In this document: positions 7,639 to 16,401 of the stretch, piece by piece | How positions within the stretch are numbered: position 1 is the stretch's first letter | Layout: every line of letters starts with the position of its first letter | Source: Alphaproteobacteria bacterium | GTDB lineage: Bacteria > Pseudomonadota > Alphaproteobacteria > Rhizobiales > Rhizobiaceae | Reading direction: 5' to 3' | Length of the DNA stretch: 64,000 nt | Assembly (NCBI GenBank): GCA_016861165.1 | Contig: BOKV01000015.1 | Location: 1-64,000, forward strand | The notes under the pieces: model-generated | Database searches by the model: none | Seen by the model: only the letters and a program-made list of their open reading frames with translations | What the model was told of the DNA's origin: nothing | Position numbers and translations under genes: made by a program

Positions 7639-8402
7639 CGACACGCGAGCCGGACCCGGTTTCGGAGGACGAACTGCACGCCTTCGTCGACGGCGAGCTG
7701 GCGCCGGAGCGGGCGCGCGCGGTCGAGGCCTGGCTGGCGCGCAACCCCGAGGCGGCCGCCGCGGTCGCCGAATGGCGGAGCCAGAACGCGGCGCTGCGCC
7801 AGCTGTTTGCCGCCGAGCCCGCCCGCCGCGACGGCCTTGGCCCGGCCCCCCGGCGCGACTGGACCGCCCCGCCGAGCTCGCGCCTGCGCAACGTCGTCGC
7901 CGCGCTCGTGCTGGTGCTCGCCGGCGGCACGGCGGGCTGGTTCGCCAACGCCGCGCTGGCGCCGGTGCCGGCCGGCCTGGCCGAGACGCTGCCGCAGGCC
8001 TCGCGCGCCAACTACCTGGTCTATTCGGGCGAGGTGCGCCATCCCGTCGAGGTCGGCGCCGAGGAGGAGGACCATCTCGTCGGCTGGCTCGGCAAGCGCA
8101 TCGGCCGCGAGCTGACCGCCCCGGACCTCGGCGCGCACGGCTTCAGCCTGGTCGGCGGCCGGCTCGTTCCCTTCGCCGGCAAGCCGGGGGCGATGCTGAT
8201 GTACGAGAATGGCGACGGCGAACGCCTGACCGTGCTGATCGCCGCCAACGGCGCGCACAGCGGCACCAATTTCCGCTTCGAGCAGGCCGGCGGCGTCGGC
8301 ACCTTCTACTGGATCGACGACGGCCACGGCTATGCCCTGTCGGGCGCGCTGTCACGCGACCGGCTGCTGCGCCTGGCCACTGCCATCCACCACCAGCAAT
8401 AG
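7635..8402 (+). CDS. Membrane-anchored anti-sigma factor
   Basis: The product has 255 residues. A cytoplasmic anti-sigma segment occupies about residues 10-60 (DELHAFVDGELAPERARAVE). One transmembrane helix lies at about 84-106 (LRNVVAALVLVLAGGTAGWF). A periplasmic sensor domain of about 145 residues follows. There is no HxxxCxxC zinc motif and no cysteine in the anti-sigma part, so it is not a zinc-binding ZAS type. Family logic: it holds the preceding sigma factor at the membrane until a periplasmic signal releases it. It is translationally coupled to the sigma gene and convergent with infC. Confidence 0.85.
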   Translation: MTTREPDPVSEDELHAFVDGELAPERARAVEAWLARNPEAAAAVAEWRSQNAALRQLFAAEPARRDGLGPAPRRDWTAPPSSRLRNVVAALVLVLAGGTAGWFANAALAPVPAGLAETLPQASRANYLVYSGEVRHPVEVGAEEEDHLVGWLGKRIGRELTAPDLGAHGFSLVGGRLVPFAGKPGAMLMYENGDGERLTVLIAANGAHSGTNFRFEQAGGVGTFYWIDDGHGYALSGALSRDRLLRLATAIHHQQ

Positions 8403-8490
8403 ACCTCGGGATTGGCGGCCCGTACAAGACCAGGCCCGCCGGAACGGTCGGTTCCGGCGGGCGCTCGCGGTCGTCGTCGGGGGGGCGGGA

Positions 8491-9030
8491 TCAGCGCGTC
8501 GGCGCTACCACCATCATCATCTGGCGGCCTTCCATCCTCGGCTCGGATTCGACCTTGGAGATGGTGGCGATCTCGTCGCGGGCGCGCATCAGCACCTGGA
8601 GGCCGATCTCCTGATGGGCCATCTCGCGCCCGCGGAAGCGCATGGTGAGCTTCACCTTGTCGCCTTCCTCCAGGAACTTCTTCACCGACCGCATCTTGAC
8701 CTCGTAGTCATGCGTGTCGATGTTGGGCCGCATCTTGATCTCCTTGACCTCCTGGGTCTTCTGCTTCTTGCGCTGCTCGGCGGCCTTCTTCTGGGTCTGG
8801 TACTTGTACTTGCCCAGGTCGAGCAGCTTGCAGATCGGGGGATCGTTGTTGGGTGCGATCTCGACGAGGTCGAGGCCCGCTTCCGCGGCGAGCGCGACGG
8901 CCTCGTCGGTGTTCAGGATTCCCCGGTTCTGGCCCTCGGCATCGATCAGCTGGACGCGGGGAACGCGGATTTCGTGGTTGGCTCGCGGCCCTTCCTTTAC
9001 TGGCGCTGGCGCCCTATGCGGTCGGCGAAT
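8491..9030 (-). CDS. infC: Translation initiation factor IF-3, AUU start
   Basis: The product has about 179 residues: an N-terminal domain ([17 protein letters not shown]), a lysine-rich linker ([20 protein letters not shown]) and a C-terminal 30S-binding domain ([14 protein letters not shown]). No ATG, GTG or TTG lies at the family start. An ATT at 9030-9028 follows GAGGAG by 9-10 bases and yields the standard [17 protein letters not shown] opening. IF-3 genes classically begin with AUU or AUC, which lets IF-3 repress its own translation. A short inverted repeat (GTTGA, ACG, TCAAC) precedes the SD. The gene is not linked to rpmI as it is in most bacteria. Confidence 0.93.
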   Translation of the reverse strand: MRRPHRAPAPVKEGPRANHEIRVPRVQLIDAEGQNRGILNTDEAVALAAEAGLDLVEIAPNNDPPICKLLDLGKYKYQTQKKAAEQRKKQKTQEVKEIKMRPNIDTHDYEVKMRSVKKFLEEGDKVKLTMRFRGREMAHQEIGLQVLMRARDEIATISKVESEPRMEGRQMMMVVAPTR

Positions 9031-9194
9031 GGTCGTGTTCTCCTCAGATTGTTGACGTTCAACGCACAAATGCCGGCGATTCCCACGCCCCGCTGGCGGC
9101 GGGCAAATCCCGGCAGAGATTTCCATTAGCACGAATCGATCCTAGAATCATGCGGAAATCAACGGGGCCGCGCGCCGGCGCGGGGACGATACGC

Positions 9195-9965
9195 ATGGAC
9201 GTCGACCAGGTCATCGTGGGCGCCGGCGCCGGGGCGCGCCGCATCGCCGTGCGCCGCCGGGCGGGCGCGAGCCCTGGCTTCGTCTGGCTCGGCGGCTACC
9301 GCTCCGACATGGCCGGCACCAAGGCGCAGGCGCTCGATGCCTGGTGCGCCGGCCGCGGGCTGGCGTGCTGCCGGCACGACTATTCGGGCCACGGCCAGTC
9401 GGGCGGCGAATTCCGCGACGGCACCATCTCGCGCTGGCTGGAGGAAAGCCTCGCCGTCTTCGACGCCTTCACCTCCGGGCCGCAGGTCCTGGTCGGGTCG
9501 TCGATGGGCGCCTGGATCGCGCTCAGGATGGCCGGCGAACTGGCCCGGCGCGGCGAGGCGGCGCGCCTCCACGCCATGCTGCTGATCGCGCCGGCCCCCG
9601 ATTTCACCGAGGCGCTGATGTGGCCGAGCCTGAGCGAGGCGCAGAAGCGCCGGATCGAGCGCGACGGCTTCCTCGAAGCGCCGTCGCAATATTCCGACGA
9701 ACCCAACCTCTACACGCGCGCGCTGTTCGAGGATGGCCGCGAGCACCTGGTGATGAGCGGGCCGATCGCCACCGGCTGCCCGGTCCACATCCTGCAGGGC
9801 ATGGCCGACCCGGACGTGCCGTGGCGCCACGCAATGCGCCTTGCCGAACTGCTCGCCGGCGAAGCCGTGACGGTGACGCTGGTCAAGGATGGCGACCACC
9901 GCCTGTCGCGCCCGGCCGACATCGACCTGATGCTGCGGATCGCCGAGGGGCTGGCGGCGCGCTGA
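9195..9965 (+). CDS. Alpha/beta hydrolase, ABHD10-like
   Basis: The product has 256 residues. The nucleophile elbow is VLVGSSMGAW, an oxyanion-side DYSGHGQSGGEF lies before it, and the candidate catalytic His is in KDGDHRLSRP near residue 237. The N-terminal GGYRSDMAGTKAQALDAWC pattern recalls ABHD10-like thioesterases and related bacterial carboxylesterases. The substrate is unknown. The start at 9195 (MDVDQVIVG) is preceded by GGGGA; an in-frame ATG at 9150 is a possible alternative. It is divergent from infC and convergent with phoB. Confidence 0.8.
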   Translation: MDVDQVIVGAGAGARRIAVRRRAGASPGFVWLGGYRSDMAGTKAQALDAWCAGRGLACCRHDYSGHGQSGGEFRDGTISRWLEESLAVFDAFTSGPQVLVGSSMGAWIALRMAGELARRGEAARLHAMLLIAPAPDFTEALMWPSLSEAQKRRIERDGFLEAPSQYSDEPNLYTRALFEDGREHLVMSGPIATGCPVHILQGMADPDVPWRHAMRLAELLAGEAVTVTLVKDGDHRLSRPADIDLMLRIAEGLAAR

Positions 9966-10123
9966 ACGGGGCGACGAAAAGAGGACCGCCGGGAGAGGGT
10001 GCCAGCTCTCTCGTCGGCGGCGAGGGTCGGATCGATGATTTGCTGGCCGTGTGACGGGTCGAGCTAGAGTTGGATCGCCCTCGTCTTTCCCTTGAGGCCT
10101 GAACGGATACCCGCAGCTCGGCC

Positions 10124-10819
10124 TCAACCGCCGAACTTGTCGTCGAGGGCATAGCCGGCGCCGCGCACCGTGCGGATCGGGTCGCGCTCGCGCCCGCGGA
10201 TGATCGCCTTGCGCAGCCGGCCGACATGGACATCGACGGTGCGCTCGTCGACATAGATGTCGCGGCCCCATACCCCGTCGAGCAATTGCTCGCGCGAGAA
10301 CACGCGACCGGGAGAGCGCATGAGGAATTCGAGCAGGCGGAACTCGGTCGGGCCGAGCTTCAGCTCGCGCCCGTTGCGGTGGGCGCGGTGGGACTGGCGG
10401 TCAAGCTCGATGTCGCCGGCCTTCAGCAGGGCCGAGATCGACTCGGGATTGGTCCGACGCAGCATCGCCTTGACGCGCGCCATCAGCTCCGGCACCGAGA
10501 ACGGCTTGGTGACATAGTCGTCGGCGCCCGTCGACAGGCCGCGCACGCGTTCCGATTCCTCGCCGCGCGCGGTCAGGATGATGATCGGCAGACGGCGCGT
10601 CTCCGCCCGCAGCCGCAGCCGCCGGCACAGCTCGATGCCGGAGAGGCCCGGCAGCATCCAGTCGAGGATGAGCAGGTCCGGCACCTGCTCGTACAGGCGC
10701 ATCTCGGCGTCGTCGCCGCGCTCGATCGTCTCGACCTCGTAGCCTTCCGCGGCGAGGTTGTAGCGCAGCAGGATCGCCAGCGCCTCCTCGTCCTCGACCA
10801 CCATGATCCGCGCGTTCAT
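10124..10819 (-). CDS. phoB: Phosphate regulon response regulator PhoB
   Basis: The product has 231 residues. The receiver domain (1-120) has acidic residues in VVEDEEALAI, phosphoacceptor Asp53 in LLILDWMLPG, and the conserved Lys in TKPFSVPEL. The OmpR/PhoB winged helix is at about 130-228 (DERTVDVHVGRLRKAI). It is phosphorylated by PhoR under phosphate starvation and binds Pho boxes; one candidate lies upstream of pstS. It is the last gene of the pstS-pstC-pstA-pstB-phoU-phoB run, a common rhizobial order. Confidence 0.95.
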   Translation of the reverse strand: MNARIMVVEDEEALAILLRYNLAAEGYEVETIERGDDAEMRLYEQVPDLLILDWMLPGLSGIELCRRLRLRAETRRLPIIILTARGEESERVRGLSTGADDYVTKPFSVPELMARVKAMLRRTNPESISALLKAGDIELDRQSHRAHRNGRELKLGPTEFRLLEFLMRSPGRVFSREQLLDGVWGRDIYVDERTVDVHVGRLRKAIIRGRERDPIRTVRGAGYALDDKFGG

Positions 10820-10848
10820 GGCCGCTCCTTTCCCGCTTGCCGTCCGGC

Positions 10849-11532
10849 TCAGCCGGCGCGCGTACCGTGCTGGGACAGGACGGCCTCGCCGGTGACCATG
10901 TAGATCACCGTCTCGGCGATGTTGGTGGCATGGTCGCCGATGCGCTCGATGTTCTTGGCGCAGAACAGCAGATGCGTGCAGAAGGTGATGTTGCGCGGGT
11001 CCTCCATCATGTAGGTCAGCAGTTCGCGAAACAGCGAGGTGTAGATCTGGTCGATGGCGTCGTCCTTCTCACAGACCTCGCGCGCCCTGGCGGCGTCCTT
11101 GTTGACATAGGCGTCGAGCACCTCCTTGAGCTGCTCGAGCGCCAGGCCGGTCAGATGCTCGAGCCCGCGAACGACCTTGCGCGGCCGCACGACGTCCTCG
11201 ATGTCCTTGACCCGTCGCGCGATGTTCTTGCCCATGTCGCCGATGCGTTCCAGGTCGTTGCCCATGCGCATCGCACCGATGATCTCGCGCAGGTCCGTGG
11301 CCATCGGCTGGCGCCTGGCGATGAGCAGGATGACCCGTTCGTCGAGCTCATACTGGAGCTTGTCGAGGACGAGGTCCTCGGCGACGACGACCTCCGCCAG
11401 GGCGCGGTCGGCCTTGACCAGCGCGGCCACGGCGCGGGCGATCATGCTTTCGGCATGTCCACCCATCTCGACGACCTTGCGGGTGATCGACTTGAGGTCG
11501 TCGTCGAAGGCGGTGACGGTGTGTTCGACCAT
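10849..11532 (-). CDS. phoU: Phosphate transport regulator PhoU
   Basis: The product has 227 residues and two PhoU three-helix repeats. Metal-binding-type motifs are visible in the acidic helices: EVVVAEDLVLDKLQYELDER in the first half, and CEKDDAIDQIYTSLFRELL with NIERIGDHATNIAETVIYM in the second. PhoU links the Pst transporter to PhoR and dampens phosphate uptake and signalling when phosphate is plentiful. It lies 28 bp after pstB and 29 bp before phoB. Confidence 0.95.
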   Translation of the reverse strand: MVEHTVTAFDDDLKSITRKVVEMGGHAESMIARAVAALVKADRALAEVVVAEDLVLDKLQYELDERVILLIARRQPMATDLREIIGAMRMGNDLERIGDMGKNIARRVKDIEDVVRPRKVVRGLEHLTGLALEQLKEVLDAYVNKDAARAREVCEKDDAIDQIYTSLFRELLTYMMEDPRNITFCTHLLFCAKNIERIGDHATNIAETVIYMVTGEAVLSQHGTRAG

Positions 11533-11560
11533 TTCTTCCTCGTGGATTGGCGTGGCCGCA

Positions 11561-12376
11561 TCAGCCGTAGCGGCCGGTGATGTAGTCCTGCGTCCGGCGC
11601 TTGGTCGGATTGGTGAAGATCACGTCGGTGGCGCCGACCTCGACCAGATTGCCGAGGTGGAACATCGCCGTGCGCTGCGACACGCGGGCGGCCTGCTGCA
11701 TTGAATGGGTGACGATGACGATCGTGTAGTTGGCCCGCAATTCGTCGATCAGCTCCTCGACCTTGGCGGTGGCGATCGGGTCGAGCGCCGAGCAGGGCTC
11801 GTCCATCAGGATCACCTCGGGGCAGACGGCGATGGCGCGGGCGATGCACAGGCGCTGCTGCTGGCCGCCGGAAAGGCCGGTGCCCGGCTCCATCAGGCGG
11901 TCCTTGACCTCATCGAACAGGCCCGCCCTCTGCAGGCTGGTCACCACCACCTCTTCGAGTTCGCCCTTGCTCCTGACGAGGCCGTGGATGCGCGGTCCGT
12001 AGGCGATATTCTCGAAAATGGACTTGGGGAACGGATTGGGCTTCTGGAACACCATGCCGACACGGGCGCGCAGTTCTACCACGTCAATGCTCGGATCGTA
12101 GACGTCCTGGCCGTCGAGCGTGATGGTTCCGCTCACCCGGCAGATGTCGATCGTGTCGTTCATCCGGTTGAGACAGCGCAGGAAGGTCGACTTGCCGCAA
12201 CCCGACGGTCCGATCAGCGCGATGACCTGGTTGGCGTAGATGTCGAGATCGACATCGAACAATGCCTGCTTCTCGCCATAGAAGACCGAGACCTGCTCGC
12301 CGCGCATCTTGACCGGCGGGTCTGCCACGGCGGCCGTCACGGCGGCCTCGACTGCTGTGTCCGTCATCTTGTTCAT
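11561..12376 (-). CDS. pstB: Phosphate ABC transporter ATP-binding protein PstB
   Basis: The product has 271 residues. Walker A is [20 protein letters not shown], the signature is [16 protein letters not shown], and Walker B is [13 protein letters not shown]. It energises the PstCA permease at the inner membrane. The N-terminal 20 residues are Ala-rich and variable; a start a few codons downstream is possible. Confidence 0.96.
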   Translation of the reverse strand: MNKMTDTAVEAAVTAAVADPPVKMRGEQVSVFYGEKQALFDVDLDIYANQVIALIGPSGCGKSTFLRCLNRMNDTIDICRVSGTITLDGQDVYDPSIDVVELRARVGMVFQKPNPFPKSIFENIAYGPRIHGLVRSKGELEEVVVTSLQRAGLFDEVKDRLMEPGTGLSGGQQQRLCIARAIAVCPEVILMDEPCSALDPIATAKVEELIDELRANYTIVIVTHSMQQAARVSQRTAMFHLGNLVEVGATDVIFTNPTKRRTQDYITGRYG

Positions 12377-12443
12377 CCCTGCTGCCTCTTGCCGGCCTCG
12401 TGCCGTCCGCCACCGGTGCGCGGTGCGGCCCCGAATCCTCTCC

Positions 12444-13736
12444 TTACCACCTGCGCTCGAAGCGATGCCTGAGCAGGATCGCCGCTGTGTTCATCACCAC
12501 CAGGAAGCCGAGCAGCACCAGGATGGCGGCCGAGGTCCGCGCCACGAAGCCTCGCTCGGGGCTGTCGGCCCAGATGTAGATCTGCGTCGGCAGCGCCGTC
12601 GACGCCTCGAACAGCCCGCCGGGGTCGCTGGTGATGAAGGCGTTCATGCCGATGAGCAGCAGCGGCGCCGTCTCGCCGAGCGCTTGGGCGAGGCCGATGA
12701 TCGTTCCGGTCAGGATGGTCGGCATGGCGAGCGGCAGGCTGTGGTGAAAGATCGTCTCGTGCTTGGAGGCGCCGATGCCGAACGCCGCCTCGCGGATCGC
12801 CGACGGCACTGACTTGAGTGCCGCCCGCGTCACGATGATGATGGTCGGCAGCGTCATCAGCGACAGCACCATGCCGCCGACCAGCGGCGCCGAGCGCGGC
12901 AGGCCGAACCAGCCGAGGAAGACGGCGAGGCCGAGCAGGCCGAACACCACCGACGGCACGGCGGCGAGGTTGTTGATGTTGATCTCGATCAGGTCGGTCA
13001 CCCGGTTCTTCGGCGCGAATTCCTCCAGGTAGATGGCGGCGGCGATGCCGACCGGAAAGCTGATCAGGAAGCAGACAAGCAGCGCCCAGAACGAACCGGA
13101 GATCGCACCCTTCAGGCCGGCGAGCTCGGGAAAGCGGCTGTCGTTGCTGGTGAACAGGCCCCAGTTGAACGGCTGGCTGATAAGGCCCCTGGCGGCCAGC
13201 TGGTCGTAGAAGCCGATCTGCGCGTCATTGACGCGGCGACGGTCCTGCGGCAGGTCGCGGTCGATCTCGCCCTTGGCGAGCTGGTCGAGCGGATCCGACA
13301 GCGGGATCGCGAAAGTGGCCGGGCCATCGAGCAGGCGGGGGTCGGCAATCGCGCGGTCGCGGACGATATAGGGCGCCGACGAGGTGAAGACGTTGAAATA
13401 GTCGCGCTCCTCGGCTCGCGACAGCTCTGTTTCGCCGAGCTGGGCCCGCAGGCCGTCGCGCACGATGCCGCGCCAGTTCGCCTCCATCAGATTGGCCCGA
13501 TCGATGTCGGCACGGCTGAGATCAAGTTCGACGGAGGCGACCGTCTGCACGAAGGCCTTGTAGCCGGAAACGATCAGGGTGCCGACGAGGATCGCCAGGA
13601 AGCCGAGGGCGAAGGCGACCGCCACCATGCCGTAGATCTGCAGCCGGCGGTCGGCGGCATAGCGCGCCCGCCGGCGGCGCTGCATCGCCTCGGAATGCCA
13701 GTCGACCGGAACCGGCAGCGCGGCGGCGGCGTCCAT
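12444..13736 (-). CDS. pstA: Phosphate ABC transporter permease PstA, long form
   Basis: The product has 430 residues, about 130 longer than E. coli PstA. After a first membrane helix at about residues 35-58 there is a predicted periplasmic segment to about 200, including [20 protein letters not shown]. The six-helix permease core with the coupling EAA-type loop follows ([20 protein letters not shown]). Long PstA proteins of this form are common in Rhizobiales. It overlaps pstC by one base at the stop/start and works with PstC as the channel. Confidence 0.94.
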   Translation of the reverse strand: MDAAAALPVPVDWHSEAMQRRRRARYAADRRLQIYGMVAVAFALGFLAILVGTLIVSGYKAFVQTVASVELDLSRADIDRANLMEANWRGIVRDGLRAQLGETELSRAEERDYFNVFTSSAPYIVRDRAIADPRLLDGPATFAIPLSDPLDQLAKGEIDRDLPQDRRRVNDAQIGFYDQLAARGLISQPFNWGLFTSNDSRFPELAGLKGAISGSFWALLVCFLISFPVGIAAAIYLEEFAPKNRVTDLIEININNLAAVPSVVFGLLGLAVFLGWFGLPRSAPLVGGMVLSLMTLPTIIIVTRAALKSVPSAIREAAFGIGASKHETIFHHSLPLAMPTILTGTIIGLAQALGETAPLLLIGMNAFITSDPGGLFEASTALPTQIYIWADSPERGFVARTSAAILVLLGFLVVMNTAAILLRHRFERRW

Positions 13737-15106
13737 CAGTACTTCTCCCGATACTTGCGCACGGTGCGCAGCGCGATCAGGTTGAGCCCGAGCGTGATGC
13801 CGAACAGGAGCAGCCCGAGCGCGAAGGCGGCAAGCGTCTTGGGATTGTCGAACTCGGTGTCGCCGATCAACAGCGTCACGATCTGCACGGTGACCGTCGT
13901 CACCGATTCGAACGGGTTGAGCGTCATCTTGGCGATGAGCCCCGCCGCCATCACCACGATCATGGTTTCGCCGATGGCGCGGCTCAACGCCAGCAGGATG
14001 CCGCCGACTATGCCGGGCAGGGCGGCGGGCAGCAGCACCTTGCGGATGGTCTCACCCTTGGTCGCGCCGAGCGCGAAGGAGCCGTCGCGCATCGCCCGCG
14101 GCACTGCGGCGAAGGCGTCATCGGAAAGCGACGAGACGAACGGGATCAGCATCACGCCCATGACGCCGCCGGCGGCCAGCGCGCTGTTGGGCGCCGCGTC
14201 GATGCCGACGAACTGGCCGAACGTGCGCACCAGCGGCGCCACCGTCAGCACCGCGAAGAAGCCGTAGACGACGGTCGGAATGCCGGCCAGCACCTCCAGC
14301 ATCGGCTTGACGACGGCCCTGAAGCGCTCGTCGGCGTATTCGGTCAGGTAGATCGCCGACAGGATGCCGACCGGCACGGCGACGATCATGGCGCAGGCCG
14401 CGACAACCGCCGTTCCCCACAGAACGGGAATGGCCCCGAACGCTCCCTGGCCGGCGACCTGGTCGGCGCGCAGCGCGATCTGCGGCTCCCAGCGCAGGCC
14501 GAACAGGAATTCCTGGGGCGGCACGAGCCGGAAGAACTGCCAGGATTCATAGAGGAGCGACAGCACGATGCCGAGCGTGGTCAGGATGGCGACCAGCGAG
14601 GAGAACATCATGAACCAGGTCACCGAGCGCTCGACGCTGTGGCGGGCGCGGAAGGTGGGCCTCATCGCGCGGAAGCCGAGGAAGGCACCGACTGTCGCGA
14701 GTGCCGCCGCGACGGCGACCATGGCCTGGCCGGCCAATGCCTGCAGCGATCTCAGGTGGTCGGCGGCGGCGACGATCGCCGGAGTCGGCTCCCTGAACAG
14801 GCTGCCCTGCGCCGTCTGCCGGATCTCGCTGATCAGCAGCGAGCGCTCGGCCGATGTCATGAGCTCGGCGCCGGGAAACGAGGCCAGCACGAGCTGGTGG
14901 ATGACGGTGTTCTGGCCGAGCAGCCACAGGAGCAGGAAAACGAAGGCGGGGATGCCGGTCCAAACCGCCACGTTGAGACCGTGGTAGATCGGCCGGGAGT
15001 GGACCTTTTCGCCGGCCGGCGCCGTCAGGCGCCGCGCTCTCGCCGCGCCGGCAATGGCGACGACGAGGACTGCCGTCAGGAGCAGCAGAAACGTCCAGCC
15101 CACCAT
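13736..15106 (-). CDS. pstC: Phosphate ABC transporter permease PstC, long form
   Basis: The product has 456 residues, about 135 more than E. coli PstC. Two or three N-terminal helices and a periplasmic stretch (SAERSLLISEIRQTAQGSLF) precede the binding-protein-dependent transport core. The coupling loop is MRDGSFALGATKGETIRKV. It pairs with PstA; both have extended N-terminal halves, so the extension is probably shared architecture. It follows pstS after a strong hairpin. Confidence 0.94.
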   Translation of the reverse strand: MVGWTFLLLLTAVLVVAIAGAARARRLTAPAGEKVHSRPIYHGLNVAVWTGIPAFVFLLLWLLGQNTVIHQLVLASFPGAELMTSAERSLLISEIRQTAQGSLFREPTPAIVAAADHLRSLQALAGQAMVAVAAALATVGAFLGFRAMRPTFRARHSVERSVTWFMMFSSLVAILTTLGIVLSLLYESWQFFRLVPPQEFLFGLRWEPQIALRADQVAGQGAFGAIPVLWGTAVVAACAMIVAVPVGILSAIYLTEYADERFRAVVKPMLEVLAGIPTVVYGFFAVLTVAPLVRTFGQFVGIDAAPNSALAAGGVMGVMLIPFVSSLSDDAFAAVPRAMRDGSFALGATKGETIRKVLLPAALPGIVGGILLALSRAIGETMIVVMAAGLIAKMTLNPFESVTTVTVQIVTLLIGDTEFDNPKTLAAFALGLLLFGITLGLNLIALRTVRKYREKY

Positions 15107-15134
15107 GGCCGATCCCCGAAAATCTACCTATTGT

Positions 15135-15163
15135 CAGCCGCCGGCCATAGTGGCCGGCGGCTG
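15135..15163 (-). terminator. Strong hairpin between pstS and pstC
   Basis: Perfect 12-bp arms CAGCCGCCGGCC (15135-15146) and GGCCGGCGGCTG (15152-15163) have a 5-nt loop. It starts 17 bp after the pstS stop and lacks a T run. Such hairpins after a binding-protein gene usually act as partial terminators or mRNA 3' stabilisers, so that pstS is made in excess over pstCAB. Confidence 0.75.
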
Positions 15164-15180
15164 CTATCGTGAGCGACGGC

Positions 15181-16221
15181 TCAGCTGCCGAGCTTCTTGG
15201 CGCTCAGGACGGCGTCCTGCACTTCCTTGCGCTTGGCATCGCTGAGCGGCGTCAGGCCGCGTTCGGCCAGATAGCCGTCCAGACCCAGCGCATCCTCGGA
15301 CATGTACTCCTCGATGAACTCCTTCAGGCCGGGGATCACGCCGCGGTGGGCGTTCTTGACATAGAAGAACAGCGGACGCGACACCGGATAGGAGCCCTCG
15401 GCGATCGTGTCGAACGAGGGCTCGACACCGGCGACCTTGATGCCCTTCAGCTTGTCGCTGTTCTCGTAGAGGAACGAGTAGCCGAAGATGCCGAGCGCAT
15501 TGGCGTCGGCCTCGAGCCGCTGGACGATCAGGTTGTCGTTCTCGCCCGCCTCGATGAACGGGCCGTCCTGGCGCATGCGCGAGCACACCTCGTTCCACTT
15601 GTCGCCGTCGGCCTTCTTCAGGTCGGCCATGCCGGGCAGGTCGGCGCAGCCCTCATGCATGACGAGCTCGACGAAGGCGTCGCGGGTGCCCGACGTCGGC
15701 GGCGGGCCGAAGACGACGATGGCGATATCCGGCAGCGACGGATCGATGTCCGACCACTTCTTGTTCGGATTGGCGACGAAGGCGCCATTGCCGTCCGGCA
15801 GTTCCGCCGCCAGCGCCTTGAACAGCTGCTCCTTGGTCAGGTCCCAGTCGGCGTCGTTGGCGCGGGACAGGGCGATCGACAGGCCGTCATAGCCGATCAG
15901 CGCCTCGGAGATGTCGGTGACGCCATTGTCGGCGCACAGCTTCACCTCGGACTCCTTGATGGCGCGCGAGGCGCCGGTGATGTCGGCATGGTCCTCGCCG
16001 ACGCCACCGCAGAACACCTTGAAGCCGCCGCCGGTGCCGGTCGATTCGACCACCGGGGCCGGCTTGCCGGTCTTGTTGGAGAATTCCTCCGACACCGCCT
16101 GCGTATAGGGGAACACGGTCGACGAGCCGACGATCTTGATCTGGTCGCGGGCCAGCGCCTGGCCGGCGGCGGCAATCATGAGCGCGCCGGCGGCGACGCC
16201 GGCATATCTGGTGAATTTCAC
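15181..16221 (-). CDS. pstS: Periplasmic phosphate-binding protein PstS
   Basis: The product has 346 residues. The signal peptide is FTRYAGVAAGALMIAAAGQALA. The phosphate-binding loop begins KIVGSSTVFPYTQAVSEEFS, and a second binding segment is GPPPTSGTRDAFVELV. The start is a GTG at 16221 with AGGGAG seven bases upstream; the longer in-frame ATG at 16320 has no signal-peptide logic. It is the first gene of the Pst operon, with a Pho-box-like site about 125-155 bp upstream. Confidence 0.95.
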   Translation of the reverse strand: MKFTRYAGVAAGALMIAAAGQALARDQIKIVGSSTVFPYTQAVSEEFSNKTGKPAPVVESTGTGGGFKVFCGGVGEDHADITGASRAIKESEVKLCADNGVTDISEALIGYDGLSIALSRANDADWDLTKEQLFKALAAELPDGNGAFVANPNKKWSDIDPSLPDIAIVVFGPPPTSGTRDAFVELVMHEGCADLPGMADLKKADGDKWNEVCSRMRQDGPFIEAGENDNLIVQRLEADANALGIFGYSFLYENSDKLKGIKVAGVEPSFDTIAEGSYPVSRPLFFYVKNAHRGVIPGLKEFIEEYMSEDALGLDGYLAERGLTPLSDAKRKEVQDAVLSAKKLGS

Positions 16222-16343
16222 GGGTTTTCTCCCTGTTCGCGTGAACGAGTGGTTCGCTGTATCGAGGGGGCGCTTAACATGTCTCGGTGCGCCGTTGGCG
16301 CCACCCCTGAACGAGGGCACCCTAGTGCCGCTGCGTCTTGTTT

Positions 16344-16375
16344 TTATGACAAAGCCGTATCGTCTTGATGACAGT
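16344..16375 (-). promoter_or_regulatory. Pho-box-like PhoB site upstream of pstS
   Basis: On the minus strand CTGTCAT (16374-16368) and TTGTCAT (16352-16346) have the same phase 22 bp apart, exactly two 11-bp PhoB units. The middle unit (about ACGATACGG) is poorly conserved. CTGTCAT-type 11-bp direct repeats are the known PhoB target, and pstS is the classic target gene. Confidence 0.65.
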
Positions 16376-16376
16376 C

Positions 16377-16400
16377 TAACACAATGAAAACATTGTGTTA
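16377..16400. promoter_or_regulatory. AT-rich perfect palindrome between phoR and the Pho box
   Basis: Ten-base arms TAACACAATG (16377-16386) and CATTGTGTTA (16391-16400) flank AAAA. It begins one base past the phoR stop and ends one base before the Pho-box unit. There is no T run on the transcript side. It could be a weak phoR terminator or a binding site for a second regulator. Confidence 0.6.
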
Positions 16401-16401
16401 A

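Noticed and set aside
9031-9132. Start of infC at ATG 9132
   Set aside because: The extra residues lack similarity to IF-3, and the ATT with GAGGAG gives the family N-terminus.
10092-10127. TTGAGGCC/GGCCTCAA inverted repeat between the hydrolase gene and phoB as a terminator
   Set aside because: The loop is 20 nt, one arm overlaps the phoB stop, and there is no T run; too weak to list.
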